The position numbers and the translations under genes are program-made. Shown in pieces: positions 40,690 to 48,943 of a stretch of 55,664 nt of DNA. The notes under the pieces were generated by a model that was not told where the DNA came from, ran no database searches, and saw nothing but the letters and a program-made list of their open reading frames with translations. The stretch's first letter is position 1. Every line of letters starts with the position of its first letter. This DNA is from Odoribacter sp. (GTDB lineage: Bacteria; Bacteroidota; Bacteroidia; Bacteroidales; Muribaculaceae): positions 1-55,664 of the forward strand of contig JAMPHZ010000019.1 of assembly GCA_023663145.1 (NCBI GenBank), given 5' to 3'.

Positions 40690-42066
40690 ATGAGAACGCA
40701 TACTAAGAAGGGAACCGGTGTTGACATGCTCCATGGCCCTATGGCGTGGAAAATACTGATCTTCTCGCTACCCCTTATGGCAAGCGGGATATTGCAGCAG
40801 TCATTTAATGCAGTGGACGTGGCAGTGATCGGTAATTATTCAACATCACAGGCCATGGCTGCTGTAGGATCAAATGGAGTGATCATAAGTATCCTGGTGA
40901 ATTTGTTTCTTGGGGTAGCTGTTGGCGCTAATGTTGTTATCGCTAATTACATAGGGCAACGGAACCAACAGGGAATACGCCGCTCGGTAGCCACGGTTGG
41001 CGTAGTGTCGCTGATCAGTGGTTTTATACTCCTGGTGCTCGGGGTGTCACTGGCGCGCCCTATCCTGGAATTCATGAGTGCTCCGGCTGATGTTATTGAT
41101 ATGGCTGCCACATATCTGCGTATTTATTTCTGCGGCATGCCGTTTATAATGGTGTATAACTTCGGATCGGCGATACTGCGGAGTATAGGGGATACCAACC
41201 GCCCCTTTTATTCTCTGTTGGTGGCTACTGCTGTTAATGCTCTGCTTGATTGGGTATTCGTGGCGGTGTTGGGGATGGGCGTTGACGGGGTGGCGGTGGC
41301 AACTGTCATAGCCAACGGTGTGAACGCCGGTATAATATTATGGATATTGATGCGTCGTGAACCGGAACCTTATACTCTGCATCTGCGAAGCATGAGGGTT
41401 GATCGGCGAGATCTTGGCAAGATGCTCAAGATAGGTGTGCCGGCAGGCCTGCAGGGTATGATATTCTCATTGAGTAATGTGTTTATACAGTCGTCGGTCA
41501 ATACATTCGGTGCACGTGCGATAGCCGGTAGTGCGGCAGCTCTCACTTATGAGGCATACTGTTATTATATCATCACCGCGTTTTGTGCAGCGGCGATTGC
41601 ATTCACCGGGCAGAACTTCGGCGCCGGTAATTTCGACCGGTGCCGCAAGGTTTTCCGCATATGTATGACCATGGCGGTGGTGGGCGCCGCGGCCGCTGAT
41701 CTTATAATTGTGTGGCAGAGTAAAGTGTGTATAGGCCTGTTCACGTCTGACCCTGAAGTGGCGCATTACGCCTGGCTTCGTCTCAAGACGGTGCTTGCAT
41801 TCCAGTTCATTGCATCTTCTTATGAAATATCGGCAGCTTATATGAGGGGGCTCGGTTATTCTGTGTTACCAATGGTAATAACGGTTTTCGGCACCTGTGT
41901 GGTAAGACTCGTGTGGGTGTTTACAGTGGCCGCGCATTATCATGATTTCACTGTCCTGCTTGATATTTACCCTATAAGTTGGGTTCTTACAGGTATAATG
42001 GTGGTCGTTGCAGCTCTCATCGTACAGAAGAAAGCATTCAGAGAGCATTCGCGTGAATCTGTGTAG
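40690..42066 (+). CDS. MATE-family efflux transporter
   Basis: A 458-residue exporter with about 12 membrane helices in two homologous halves. The opening MLHGPMAWKILIFSLPLMASGILQQSFNAVDVAVIGN matches MATE helix 1-2, and AIAFTGQNFGAGNFDRCRKV in the second half matches the equivalent loop. These proteins export cationic drugs or metabolites using Na+ or H+. The first ATG (40690) would be nearly leaderless given the promoter box at 40672; the ATG at 40726 (MLHGPM) gives the usual MATE N-terminus and is a serious alternative. Its stop codon directly abuts the stop of the converging rnhA gene. Confidence 0.9.
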   Translation: MRTHTKKGTGVDMLHGPMAWKILIFSLPLMASGILQQSFNAVDVAVIGNYSTSQAMAAVGSNGVIISILVNLFLGVAVGANVVIANYIGQRNQQGIRRSVATVGVVSLISGFILLVLGVSLARPILEFMSAPADVIDMAATYLRIYFCGMPFIMVYNFGSAILRSIGDTNRPFYSLLVATAVNALLDWVFVAVLGMGVDGVAVATVIANGVNAGIILWILMRREPEPYTLHLRSMRVDRRDLGKMLKIGVPAGLQGMIFSLSNVFIQSSVNTFGARAIAGSAAALTYEAYCYYIITAFCAAAIAFTGQNFGAGNFDRCRKVFRICMTMAVVGAAAADLIIVWQSKVCIGLFTSDPEVAHYAWLRLKTVLAFQFIASSYEISAAYMRGLGYSVLPMVITVFGTCVVRLVWVFTVAAHYHDFTVLLDIYPISWVLTGIMVVVAALIVQKKAFREHSRESV

Positions 42067-42717
42067 TTATTTGCGGCCGAAATCGGCAGGGATCTCACCC
42101 CATCGTTCGGTATCCCATTTCAATAAAGGATTTGGAATGGTGTGGGTCGCTATCCATGAGTCGGCACGCTCAAGGAGCTGACGTAGTTGAGCGTTTTCGG
42201 GCGTGGGCTGTATTTTTGTGTTTGAATGTCGGCGTCGTACCCATGCCTGGGCTGTCATTGAGTCGCTGTATATAGGTGTTGTTGTGTCGCCTCGCGCCGC
42301 AAGGAGTGCGGCTGCATGAATGATGGCAAGGTATTCTCCTATATTATTAGTGCCTCCGGCAAAAGGACCTTTGCGGAATATTTCCACACCATCAATTACT
42401 CTCACGCAGCGGTATTCCATTGGTCCCGGGTTTTTGGAACACGCGCCATCTACGGCAATTGCATCAAGGCGTATCTCCGGGATAAGAGTGTAATCATGTG
42501 GTGCCCCCGGCATTGATGCCGCGTGGTTGGCTGCCAATCTCAGAAATTTGGATTCCTCAGTGGGTGAGCCCCGGAATGCCTCAATTGCAGCTTCATGATT
42601 GGTGAACGATTTGTATCTGGCACCCGGATAGCCGTCGACTTGCTCAAAGGCATCATCCCAATCGGTGTATACCCCCGGTTCACGGCCTTCCCATACCACG
42701 TAGTATTTGGTCTTCAT
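42067..42717 (-). CDS. rnhA: Ribonuclease HI with N-terminal viroplasmin domain
   Basis: A 216-residue enzyme that cuts the RNA strand of RNA-DNA hybrids. The N-terminal ~50 residues are a viroplasmin (hybrid-binding) domain: YYVVWEGREPGVYTDWDDAFEQVDGYPGARYKSF. The RNase H fold has the four acidic residues D90 (VDGACSKNPG), E128 (GEYLA), D152 (YSDSMTA) and D212 (GEIPADFGR). This compact viroplasmin-RNase H form is usual in Bacteroidota. Its ATG overlaps the stop of the AlaDH-like gene by 4 bp. It converges with the MATE gene with no spacer. Confidence 0.95.
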   Translation of the reverse strand: MKTKYYVVWEGREPGVYTDWDDAFEQVDGYPGARYKSFTNHEAAIEAFRGSPTEESKFLRLAANHAASMPGAPHDYTLIPEIRLDAIAVDGACSKNPGPMEYRCVRVIDGVEIFRKGPFAGGTNNIGEYLAIIHAAALLAARGDTTTPIYSDSMTAQAWVRRRHSNTKIQPTPENAQLRQLLERADSWIATHTIPNPLLKWDTERWGEIPADFGRK

Positions 42718-43904
42718 GACAATTGCAGGAATATGTTTATGTCTACGGTGCGCAATCCGGATATGCGGGCAATTTCGGGATTCACGGCTTTGCCCAAAAA
42801 AGTCAGGGCAGCTTTCCGCAGGCCGAGGTTAAACCGCAGGGCATTTGTCATACCTTCGCACACAAGTACGTCGTCAAGCAGGGTGGTTAGTGTTGTTGTC
42901 AAGGCCATGGCTGCCGTCCGCGGTACTGCTGAACCGGCATTTATATAGCAGGTGGCCAAAGCTCCCGGCAGTCCGGGCACGGCTGAGGCAGCTGCCAGAT
43001 CCACTTGCTCCAGTCCGGGGAAAACCGGAGCCTCGGGACGTCCGGTCAGGTCGAAGGCAATCACGCCCCGTTTCATCTCGGCAATCATGTCGATTCCCAC
43101 TTTCACAGGATGACGGGTAGGTGTGGCAATGATAATGTCGGCAGAGCGGAGAGCCGATGCAAACACCTTTGGATGGATAGAAGATGAAATGACAGATGTG
43201 CCGGATACCCCCGAGAGACGACTGACGGCTTCCCGCAAAGAGTATGCGTCATTGTCAAACATTCTAACCGTAGCGCCTAATCCGATTGCTGACCGGGCTG
43301 CCGCTATAGCGGCGATATCAGAGCCAATTATAGTAACCTCGCAAGGCACGATGCCAGCTATGCCTCCCAATAGGATGCCTTTTCCGTGAAGTGGATCGGC
43401 CAAGAGTGCTGATGCCAATGCCATGGCTGCGCGCCCGTCAATCTCGCTTAGAATATCGGCAAAGGGGTGGTTTTCCCGCTCGTCGCATATAAGGTCAAGC
43501 GCTATTGTGATAATATGCCGCTTAAGCAGTGTGTTGATGCTGGCGGCTGATCTGTTGTGGCAATGCAGAAGCGACATAAGGACTGCTCCGGGGCGCAGCA
43601 TGGCCGCGTCGTCATTGGATATCGCCGGCAGGTAGAACACCATGTCGCACCCCAAAGCCTGGGCGCGTTCAACAATGCGTGCGCCTGCATTGCGGAAGGC
43701 CATGTCGCTGAAGTGTATGCACTCAGCGGCGCCACGCTCCATCATTACCTGAAAACCGCGTTCCGCTAAAATTGCAGCGCCTTCCGGGGTCAGCGGAAAC
43801 CGTCGCTCGCTGTCGCCGGCAGGAGCCGGCAGTCCGATAGTGATGTGACGCCTGCCAGTGAGCTGTTCTACGGGTTGTTCCTGTGGAGTGGGGACATGTG
43901 ACAT
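42714..43904 (-). CDS. Divergent alanine dehydrogenase/PNT-family protein, probably without normal dehydrogenase activity
   Basis: A 396-residue protein with the AlaDH/transhydrogenase alpha-subunit layout: N-terminal ERRFPLTPEGAAILAERGFQVMMERGAAE (the substrate Arg is kept), SLLHCH (His kept), and the C-terminal VPGLPGALATCYINAGSAVPRTAAMAL. The expected catalytic Lys position reads MVFYLP instead of a KVKEP-type motif. The Rossmann GxGxxG reads IIGSDIAA. The catalytic Asp of the IDQGG motif is replaced in FDLTGRPEA. It is coupled to aroK (1-bp overlap) and rnhA (4-bp overlap). I infer a repurposed or regulatory paralogue rather than an active alanine dehydrogenase. Confidence 0.75.
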   Translation of the reverse strand: MSHVPTPQEQPVEQLTGRRHITIGLPAPAGDSERRFPLTPEGAAILAERGFQVMMERGAAECIHFSDMAFRNAGARIVERAQALGCDMVFYLPAISNDDAAMLRPGAVLMSLLHCHNRSAASINTLLKRHIITIALDLICDERENHPFADILSEIDGRAAMALASALLADPLHGKGILLGGIAGIVPCEVTIIGSDIAAIAAARSAIGLGATVRMFDNDAYSLREAVSRLSGVSGTSVISSSIHPKVFASALRSADIIIATPTRHPVKVGIDMIAEMKRGVIAFDLTGRPEAPVFPGLEQVDLAAASAVPGLPGALATCYINAGSAVPRTAAMALTTTLTTLLDDVLVCEGMTNALRFNLGLRKAALTFLGKAVNPEIARISGLRTVDINIFLQLS

Positions 43905-44455
43905 CAGTGTAAGTATTTGGTTATAAATTGTGAGACAGTAGACTTGACTTCATCAGAAGTGTCGAGGAATGTTGAATCAAATGTTGATGAAGCGCGTTTG
44001 TACGCGTCAAGCCTTATTTCGGCAGTCGCGTCAAGGTATTCCTCGATTTCCCGGGGTGATAATCCTGCAGTCCTGGGGCGTTTAAGCTGTTCAGAATACA
44101 GTCGTTTGAGTAACCTCTCCCGGGAGGCCTGTAGCCATATTACGTGACCCGACGCAAGCATGAGATCCATTGCGCCCGGATTACACGGAGTGCCGCCACC
44201 ACATGCTATTATTACTGGATTGCAGTTGTCGTGGGAACTGTATGTCGCACACAGTTCAGAGAGTATCACGGTTTCACATCTGCGGAAATATTCTTCGCCT
44301 AAAGTGTCGAATATCTGTGGTATGGTCAGACGTTCATGCTCTTCTATGGTGTTGTCGAGGTCTATAAACGTAACTTGTTCCGTTTCTTTTACGGCATGAC
44401 CGAGAGTAGACTTCCCGCATGCGGGAAGTCCTATTAGAAATAGTAATCCGGCCAT
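43904..44455 (-). CDS. aroK: Shikimate kinase
   Basis: A 183-residue P-loop kinase that phosphorylates shikimate in aromatic amino-acid synthesis. The Walker A loop GLPACGKST is at residues 9-17, the shikimate-binding FIDLDNTIEE follows, and ACGGGTPCNPGAMDLM and RLYSEQLKRPR (lid) are in place. It begins 21 bp after the mscL stop and overlaps the next gene by one base, so mscL-aroK-AlaDH-like-rnhA probably form one transcript. Confidence 0.93.
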   Translation of the reverse strand: MAGLLFLIGLPACGKSTLGHAVKETEQVTFIDLDNTIEEHERLTIPQIFDTLGEEYFRRCETVILSELCATYSSHDNCNPVIIACGGGTPCNPGAMDLMLASGHVIWLQASRERLLKRLYSEQLKRPRTAGLSPREIEEYLDATAEIRLDAYKRASSTFDSTFLDTSDEVKSTVSQFITKYLH

Positions 44456-44476
44456 TGGTATTGCGCTTATATATGG

Positions 44477-44911
44477 TTATTTGTCAGCCTGCTTCTTGAG
44501 TAGATCGCGGATTTCTGTGAGAAGTTCCTCTTGAGTGGGGCCTGCGGGAGCTTCTTCTTTAACTTCTTCTTTTTGTTTGCGCATAAGTTTATTCATTACC
44601 TTGATTGCAATGAATATGCAGAATGCAATGATTAGGAAATCAACGATCGTCTGCACAAAAGCACCCCATGTGATGGCTGCCTCAGGTGTAATTACTGCAC
44701 CTGTCGCACCGTCAATCTCAGCATCTTTCAATACAAATTTGTATTCCGAGAAGTTGGTTCCTCCGGTGAGTACTCCCACACCGGGCATAATGATGTCATT
44801 GACCAAAGATGTTACGATTTTTCCGAATGCACCACCTATGATCACACCTACAGCCATGTCGACAACATTACCGCGCATGGCAAACTCTTTAAATTCCTTG
44901 AGTAATTTCAT
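44477..44911 (-). CDS. mscL: Large-conductance mechanosensitive channel MscL
   Basis: A 145-residue channel from the ATG at 44911 ([37 protein letters not shown]), the normal MscL start. The longer frame to 45046 lies across the promoter and is rejected. The second membrane helix is [25 protein letters not shown], followed by a charged C-terminal helix ([14 protein letters not shown]). It opens as a last-resort osmotic valve. Divergent from the DUF177 gene. Confidence 0.95.
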   Translation of the reverse strand: MKLLKEFKEFAMRGNVVDMAVGVIIGGAFGKIVTSLVNDIIMPGVGVLTGGTNFSEYKFVLKDAEIDGATGAVITPEAAITWGAFVQTIVDFLIIAFCIFIAIKVMNKLMRKQKEEVKEEAPAGPTQEELLTEIRDLLKKQADK

Positions 44912-44937
44912 ATTAACTGTACGGGATAAGATTTTTG

Positions 44938-44945
44938 CAAAATTA
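44938..44945 (-). promoter_or_regulatory. Putative mscL promoter -7 box
   Basis: TAATTTTG on the minus strand (TAnnTTTG), 27 bp upstream of the chosen mscL ATG. Weak -33 region. Confidence 0.45.
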
Positions 44946-45049
44946 CAACAAAAAAGTGAAAGAAAAGGTGCAGGAGAATAAAAAACTATAGTTTCGCGCG
45001 GATCAAAAATGTGTTTTGGGATCAAATTAACAATATTTTTATCCAAAAC

Positions 45050-45080
45050 TTTGCTATTTTATAGATATTCCGTAACTTTG
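45050..45080 (+). promoter_or_regulatory. Promoter of the DUF177-rpmF unit
   Basis: TTTG (45050-45053), 19 bp, TAACTTTG (45073-45080): a full Bacteroidota promoter. Predicted start near 45087, about 17 nt before the ATG. Confidence 0.7.
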
Positions 45081-45103
45081 CAAAGTTTTTCACAAACCTT
45101 GAT

Positions 45104-45694
45104 ATGGGTAAATTCTCAGCTTACAAGCTACCGTTGAAGTCATTGGCTCAGGGAACTCACGAGTTTGACTACAAGCTCGACAAGCAGTTCTTTGCCAATA
45201 TGGAATATGAAGACGTGCGCGATGCGGATCTCAATGTGCACCTTACTGTGGTTTACAGCCACGATATCTATAAGTTGCATTTTGATATCAAGGGCACTGT
45301 GCTCATGCTCTGTGACCGTTGTCTTGATGATCTAATAGTGCCTATCGACACCACTTACGACATCAATGTGGAATACGGTGACGACTATAACGACGAGAGT
45401 GATGATCTGCTTGTGATACCTGCCGGTGACAATGATCTCAATGTCGCTTACATGCTCTATGATACAGTGGTGCTTGCGATACCCATCAAGCATGTGCATC
45501 CAATGGGCAAATGTAACCGCCAGATGAGCGCTTTGCTCAAGAAACACCGTTCGGGAATGAGTGCCGAAGACGAGGAGTTGGCGGAATCAATGGTTGAGTC
45601 TATAGATGACATGGATAATGACTCGACAGGCGGTAGTGATCCCCGTTGGGATGCTCTCAAGGGTCTCGGCAGTGAAAACGACAGTAACAATTGA
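45104..45694 (+). CDS. DUF177 (YceD-like) rRNA-accumulation protein
   Basis: A 196-residue acidic cytoplasmic protein. The DUF177 core appears in YKLHFDIKGTVLMLCDRCLDDLIVPIDTTYDINVEYGDD, with the family CxxC (CDRC) and a following acidic stretch. The C-terminal segment PMGKCNRQMSALLKKHRS and the tail DPRWDALKGL are also typical. YceD family members influence 23S rRNA levels, and the gene normally precedes rpmF, as here (60-bp gap). Confidence 0.9.
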   Translation: MGKFSAYKLPLKSLAQGTHEFDYKLDKQFFANMEYEDVRDADLNVHLTVVYSHDIYKLHFDIKGTVLMLCDRCLDDLIVPIDTTYDINVEYGDDYNDESDDLLVIPAGDNDLNVAYMLYDTVVLAIPIKHVHPMGKCNRQMSALLKKHRSGMSAEDEELAESMVESIDDMDNDSTGGSDPRWDALKGLGSENDSNN

Positions 45695-45754
45695 TCAGTA
45701 TACGAAATCTCTTCTCCATATAAATTAAAAATAATAATAAACAAATAAGCAATC

Positions 45755-45943
45755 ATGGCACATCCTAAACGCAAACAATCAAAGACCCGCACCGCAAAGC
45801 GCCGTACTCACGACAAGGCAATTGCCCCCACACTGTCAATCTGCCCTAACTGCGGCGCATGGCACGTTTGTCACACTGTATGTGGTGAATGTGGCTACTA
45901 CCGTGGCGTTCAGGCCATAGTGAAAGAAGAAGCTGCTCTGTAA
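45755..45943 (+). CDS. rpmF: 50S ribosomal protein L32
   Basis: A 62-residue L32 with the invariant MAHPKRKQSKTRTAKRRTHD start and the zinc-ribbon cysteines CPNC ... CGEC (residues ~30-47). Located between DUF177 and fabH, the standard arrangement. A long hairpin follows the stop. Confidence 0.97.
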   Translation: MAHPKRKQSKTRTAKRRTHDKAIAPTLSICPNCGAWHVCHTVCGECGYYRGVQAIVKEEAAL

Positions 45944-45984
45944 CAGAGTCAACCTTTCTCAGGCCCCTGGCGGTATGAAAAATT

Positions 45985-46061
45985 CTCCTTGCGGCTCCAC
46001 GGCTTGTCACTCGGAAATTTAGCTCCGCGACAAGCCGCCGGAGTGGAAAGGAGCGATTTTT
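45985..46061 (+). terminator. Long imperfect hairpin with T5 between rpmF and fabH
   Basis: Outer arms CTCCTT/AAGGAG (45985-45990 with 46048-46053) and inner perfect 8-bp arms (46001-46008 with 46029-46036) form an extended stem-loop ending in a T5 run (46057-46061). It could be a partial terminator that lets rpmF be made in excess of fabH. Confidence 0.5.
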
Positions 46062-46167
46062 CGTATATATACATATAGTCCGGAATACGGCATTTATGTC
46101 GCCTCGGTCAACCTCAACAAGAACTACAATCAAATTTTCCGAAAACCAAATTCATACTGTTTATACT

Positions 46168-47154
46168 ATGCTCAGCGCACGCATATCAGCCATTGCCTCT
46201 TATGTCCCTGATGACATTCTCGACAACGAAATGCTCTCCAAGATGGTCGATACCAACGACGAGTGGATTACCACCCGTGTCGGCATCAAGGAGCGCAGGA
46301 TTCTGCATGTCGAGGGCGCAGGCTCCTCATACATGGGAGTTGAAGCCGTAAACAAGATGCTGAAAGACTACAATATCAATCCTGATGAAGTAGATCTACT
46401 CATCTGTGCTACCTCAAACCCCGACTACCGCTTCCCGTCTACAGCCTCGGTTATTGCTCATGGCTCACAACTCAAAAACTGTTATGCTTATGATATTCAA
46501 GCAGCATGTGCCGGGTTTATTGTCGCCTTGCAGGATGCTGCTGCCTATGTTAAGGCTGGTATCTACCGTAAGGTAATCGTGTGCTGCACTGAGAAGATGT
46601 CATCAATGGTGAATTACCAGGACAGAGCAACCTGTCCGCTGTTTGGCGATGGCGCGGCATGTGTGCTTGTAGAGCCGACAGAGCAGGAGGGTGTAGGTGT
46701 GATTGATGCTGTTTTCCATGTTGACGGGCGTGGCCGTGAACATTTGCTGATGCCTGCAGGAGGTTCTGTACTCCCTACCTCGCAGGACACACTTGATGCC
46801 GGACAGCACTTCCTGTTTCAGGACGGTCGCAATGTTTATAAGAATGCCGTCGTGGACATGCTTACATCAACCCTTGATGTCATGAAGCGTAACAATCTTG
46901 AAGCAGATGATGTTGATTATCTTGTGCCTCATCAGGCCAACCTCCGTATCATTGAGGCAGTAGCTGATCGTGCGAAGTTCCCGGCATCAAAGGTGTTGGT
47001 TAATATTCAACATTACGGCAATACATCCGCTGCATCAATCCCCTTGTGTCTTGATGAGTATAAGGGACAGCTCAAGAAAGGTGATCGCATTGTGCTGACA
47101 GCATTCGGTGCCGGCTTTACCTGGGGCGCCATGTATCTCGTATGGGACATGTGA
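46168..47154 (+). CDS. fabH: 3-oxoacyl-ACP synthase III
   Basis: A 328-residue KAS III that condenses acetyl-CoA (or a branched primer) with malonyl-ACP to start fatty acid synthesis. The start at 46168 (MLSARISAIASYVPDDILDN) matches the family; a frame extending to 46096 is not supported. The catalytic triad is complete: C114 (QAACAGF), H255 (VPHQANLRI) and N285 (HYGNTSAA). NDEWITTRVGIKERRI near residue 40 is the signature. plsX, often between rpmF and fabH in other bacteria, is absent here. Ends at a strong terminator. Confidence 0.96.
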   Translation: MLSARISAIASYVPDDILDNEMLSKMVDTNDEWITTRVGIKERRILHVEGAGSSYMGVEAVNKMLKDYNINPDEVDLLICATSNPDYRFPSTASVIAHGSQLKNCYAYDIQAACAGFIVALQDAAAYVKAGIYRKVIVCCTEKMSSMVNYQDRATCPLFGDGAACVLVEPTEQEGVGVIDAVFHVDGRGREHLLMPAGGSVLPTSQDTLDAGQHFLFQDGRNVYKNAVVDMLTSTLDVMKRNNLEADDVDYLVPHQANLRIIEAVADRAKFPASKVLVNIQHYGNTSAASIPLCLDEYKGQLKKGDRIVLTAFGAGFTWGAMYLVWDM

Positions 47155-47180
47155 TCCCAATGCCCGAAATAGATATAGTA

Positions 47181-47225
47181 TTTATAGGTTTACGGGCGAT
47201 GCGGCCAGTAAACCTATAAATTTTT
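47181..47225 (+). terminator. Rho-independent terminator of fabH
   Basis: A perfect 13-bp stem (47181-47193 with 47208-47220), 14-nt loop and T5, 26 bp after the fabH stop. Confidence 0.9.
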
Positions 47226-47296
47226 ATATACTTGCTGCAATTACCACTTAACAATAAAACCGGACAGTCCCGGATTTACTTAAAAAACCTTTTTCT

Positions 47297-48775
47297 ATGA
47301 AAAAAATTCTACTCGTTTCATTACTTTTGGGTTCTCTGAGCCTTGGTGTCACTGCCCAGGAAATAATTACGGAAACCCCGGCTGGTACTCTTTACAATCA
47401 CGTCAGCGGTAACTCAGGAAAGGCACTGCGGATTTACCAAGGAGGTCTTGCCAGTAGCGCCGATGGCGGTTATCAGGCAGAGTTCGTCATCAATGGATCT
47501 GAGATCTATATTCACAATATAGTTTCGCAGCATACTACGCTTGACTCCTGGATAAAGGGCACGCTTGATAGTGAGGGAAATGCCACATTTACTTTCCCGC
47601 AGCCTGCAATTGTCAATGGTCTCAATTATTCATATTACAATATGGTGACTCTTGACGAAAGTAACACCCTTGTGGCAGAAAGTGGAGAGAACAATGTGCT
47701 GCATATGACATGGGACGGTAAAACCTTGCGTCAGATAATGCCTTTGACCGATGCCAGTGATAAACGTCGTTTTGATGGGACTGTTGCTGTGACCAATGCC
47801 GGAGGTGTGCTGACTGGTTATGGTGACCAGAACATAATCTATAATGTTATTCCGGAAGAGCTTCCTGCTCCGGGTGCTGACGCTGTTTACAGCAGATACG
47901 GTCTTACGGGATTGAATGCCTGGAATGAAGACCAATCGTCGGCAGTGGAAGTTGCTGTAGAGGGCGATAAGTTGTGGATAAAAGGGCTTTATCCTCTCTG
48001 TCCCGATGCGTGGGCCTGCGGTACAATTGAAGGTGACAAAGTTACATTTCTGACTCAGCCTCTTGGCCTTAGCTCAATGGGCTACTACATGTACCTTTTT
48101 GGAGCTGCTGAAGCTCCGAAACATGAATATACATGGGCAGAGTCGCTTGTGCTCAACCGTGCCGGAGACGGCTCCTATACGGCAGCAAATCCGTTTATGT
48201 TCAACTTTGGTTCTGAATTCTATGTGCTCTCTTATGGTTATTACTCAGCCACATTGAAACCTCTGAGTGAAGAGACACCTACGCCCGCTGATCCTACAGA
48301 TGTAAATGCAGAGGTTGAAGATGGCCTTGCACTCCTTGAATTTGAATTGCCGGCAAAGGATGCCGCAGGGAATCCGATTGATACCTCAAAATTGTTCTAT
48401 AATATCTTCCTTGACGGAGAACTTTTTGAGGCCGATGAACTGTATGGTTTTTCTACTCCCACCGCAGATATCCCTTACGGTTATAGTGATCCTGCTGAAG
48501 AAATGCTTATGGCCATGCTTGACTATCACGTGGTGATATTTTTTGGTGAGCCGCATACCATCGGCGTGCAGGCTGTATACAAAGATGGTGACGAAGTTGC
48601 CAAGTCAGCCGTTGTGGAATGGAAAGCTGATGGTGTGTCAGATGTCACAGTTCCGGATGCAAATGCTCCGGTGCTTTATTTCAATCTGCAAGGTATAGAA
48701 GTTAAGGGTGATCTTGCTCCGGGCATATACATTCGTCGCCAAGGTATGGCCACATCAAAAGTATATGTAAAGTAA
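47297..48775 (+). CDS. Secreted protein of unknown function with conserved C-terminal tail
   Basis: A 492-residue exported protein (signal MKKILLVSLLLGSLSLGVTAQ). The first ~320 residues are beta-rich and seem to contain two similar halves: YQAEFVINGSEIYIHNIVSQHTTLDSWIKGTL compares with VEVAVEGDKLWIKGLYPLCPDAWACGTI. Residues ~330-445 resemble a fibronectin-III-like module (LLEFELPAKDAAGNPID ... HTIGVQAVYKDGDEVAKS). The last ~44 residues (FNLQGIEVKGDLAPGIYIRR ... KVYVK) closely match the end of the 752-aa protein at 38331-40589. No catalytic motif. The gene stands alone between two strong terminators. Confidence 0.75.
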   Translation: MKKILLVSLLLGSLSLGVTAQEIITETPAGTLYNHVSGNSGKALRIYQGGLASSADGGYQAEFVINGSEIYIHNIVSQHTTLDSWIKGTLDSEGNATFTFPQPAIVNGLNYSYYNMVTLDESNTLVAESGENNVLHMTWDGKTLRQIMPLTDASDKRRFDGTVAVTNAGGVLTGYGDQNIIYNVIPEELPAPGADAVYSRYGLTGLNAWNEDQSSAVEVAVEGDKLWIKGLYPLCPDAWACGTIEGDKVTFLTQPLGLSSMGYYMYLFGAAEAPKHEYTWAESLVLNRAGDGSYTAANPFMFNFGSEFYVLSYGYYSATLKPLSEETPTPADPTDVNAEVEDGLALLEFELPAKDAAGNPIDTSKLFYNIFLDGELFEADELYGFSTPTADIPYGYSDPAEEMLMAMLDYHVVIFFGEPHTIGVQAVYKDGDEVAKSAVVEWKADGVSDVTVPDANAPVLYFNLQGIEVKGDLAPGIYIRRQGMATSKVYVK

Positions 48776-48796
48776 TTAATAGAGGAATATCTTGAT

Positions 48797-48832
48797 AAAG
48801 CGGGTTTGCGTTTCGACGCAAACCCGCTTTTT
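48797..48832 (+). terminator. Rho-independent terminator
   Basis: A perfect 14-bp stem (48797-48810 with 48817-48830), 6-nt loop, ending in T5, 21 bp after the preceding stop. Confidence 0.88.
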
Positions 48833-48943
48833 GATGTTTGTCTGATGGGGTGTGAGTATAAAATGTAACTAAAATGTAACACAATTTTGAACCCATTCCA
48901 ATACGTCAGTGTTGTAGATGCAAAACCTCAAAAACTCATAACT

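Noticed and set aside
44912..45046. N-terminal extension of mscL
   Set aside because: MscL normally starts [10 protein letters not shown]; the extension overlaps the -7 box and has unrelated composition.
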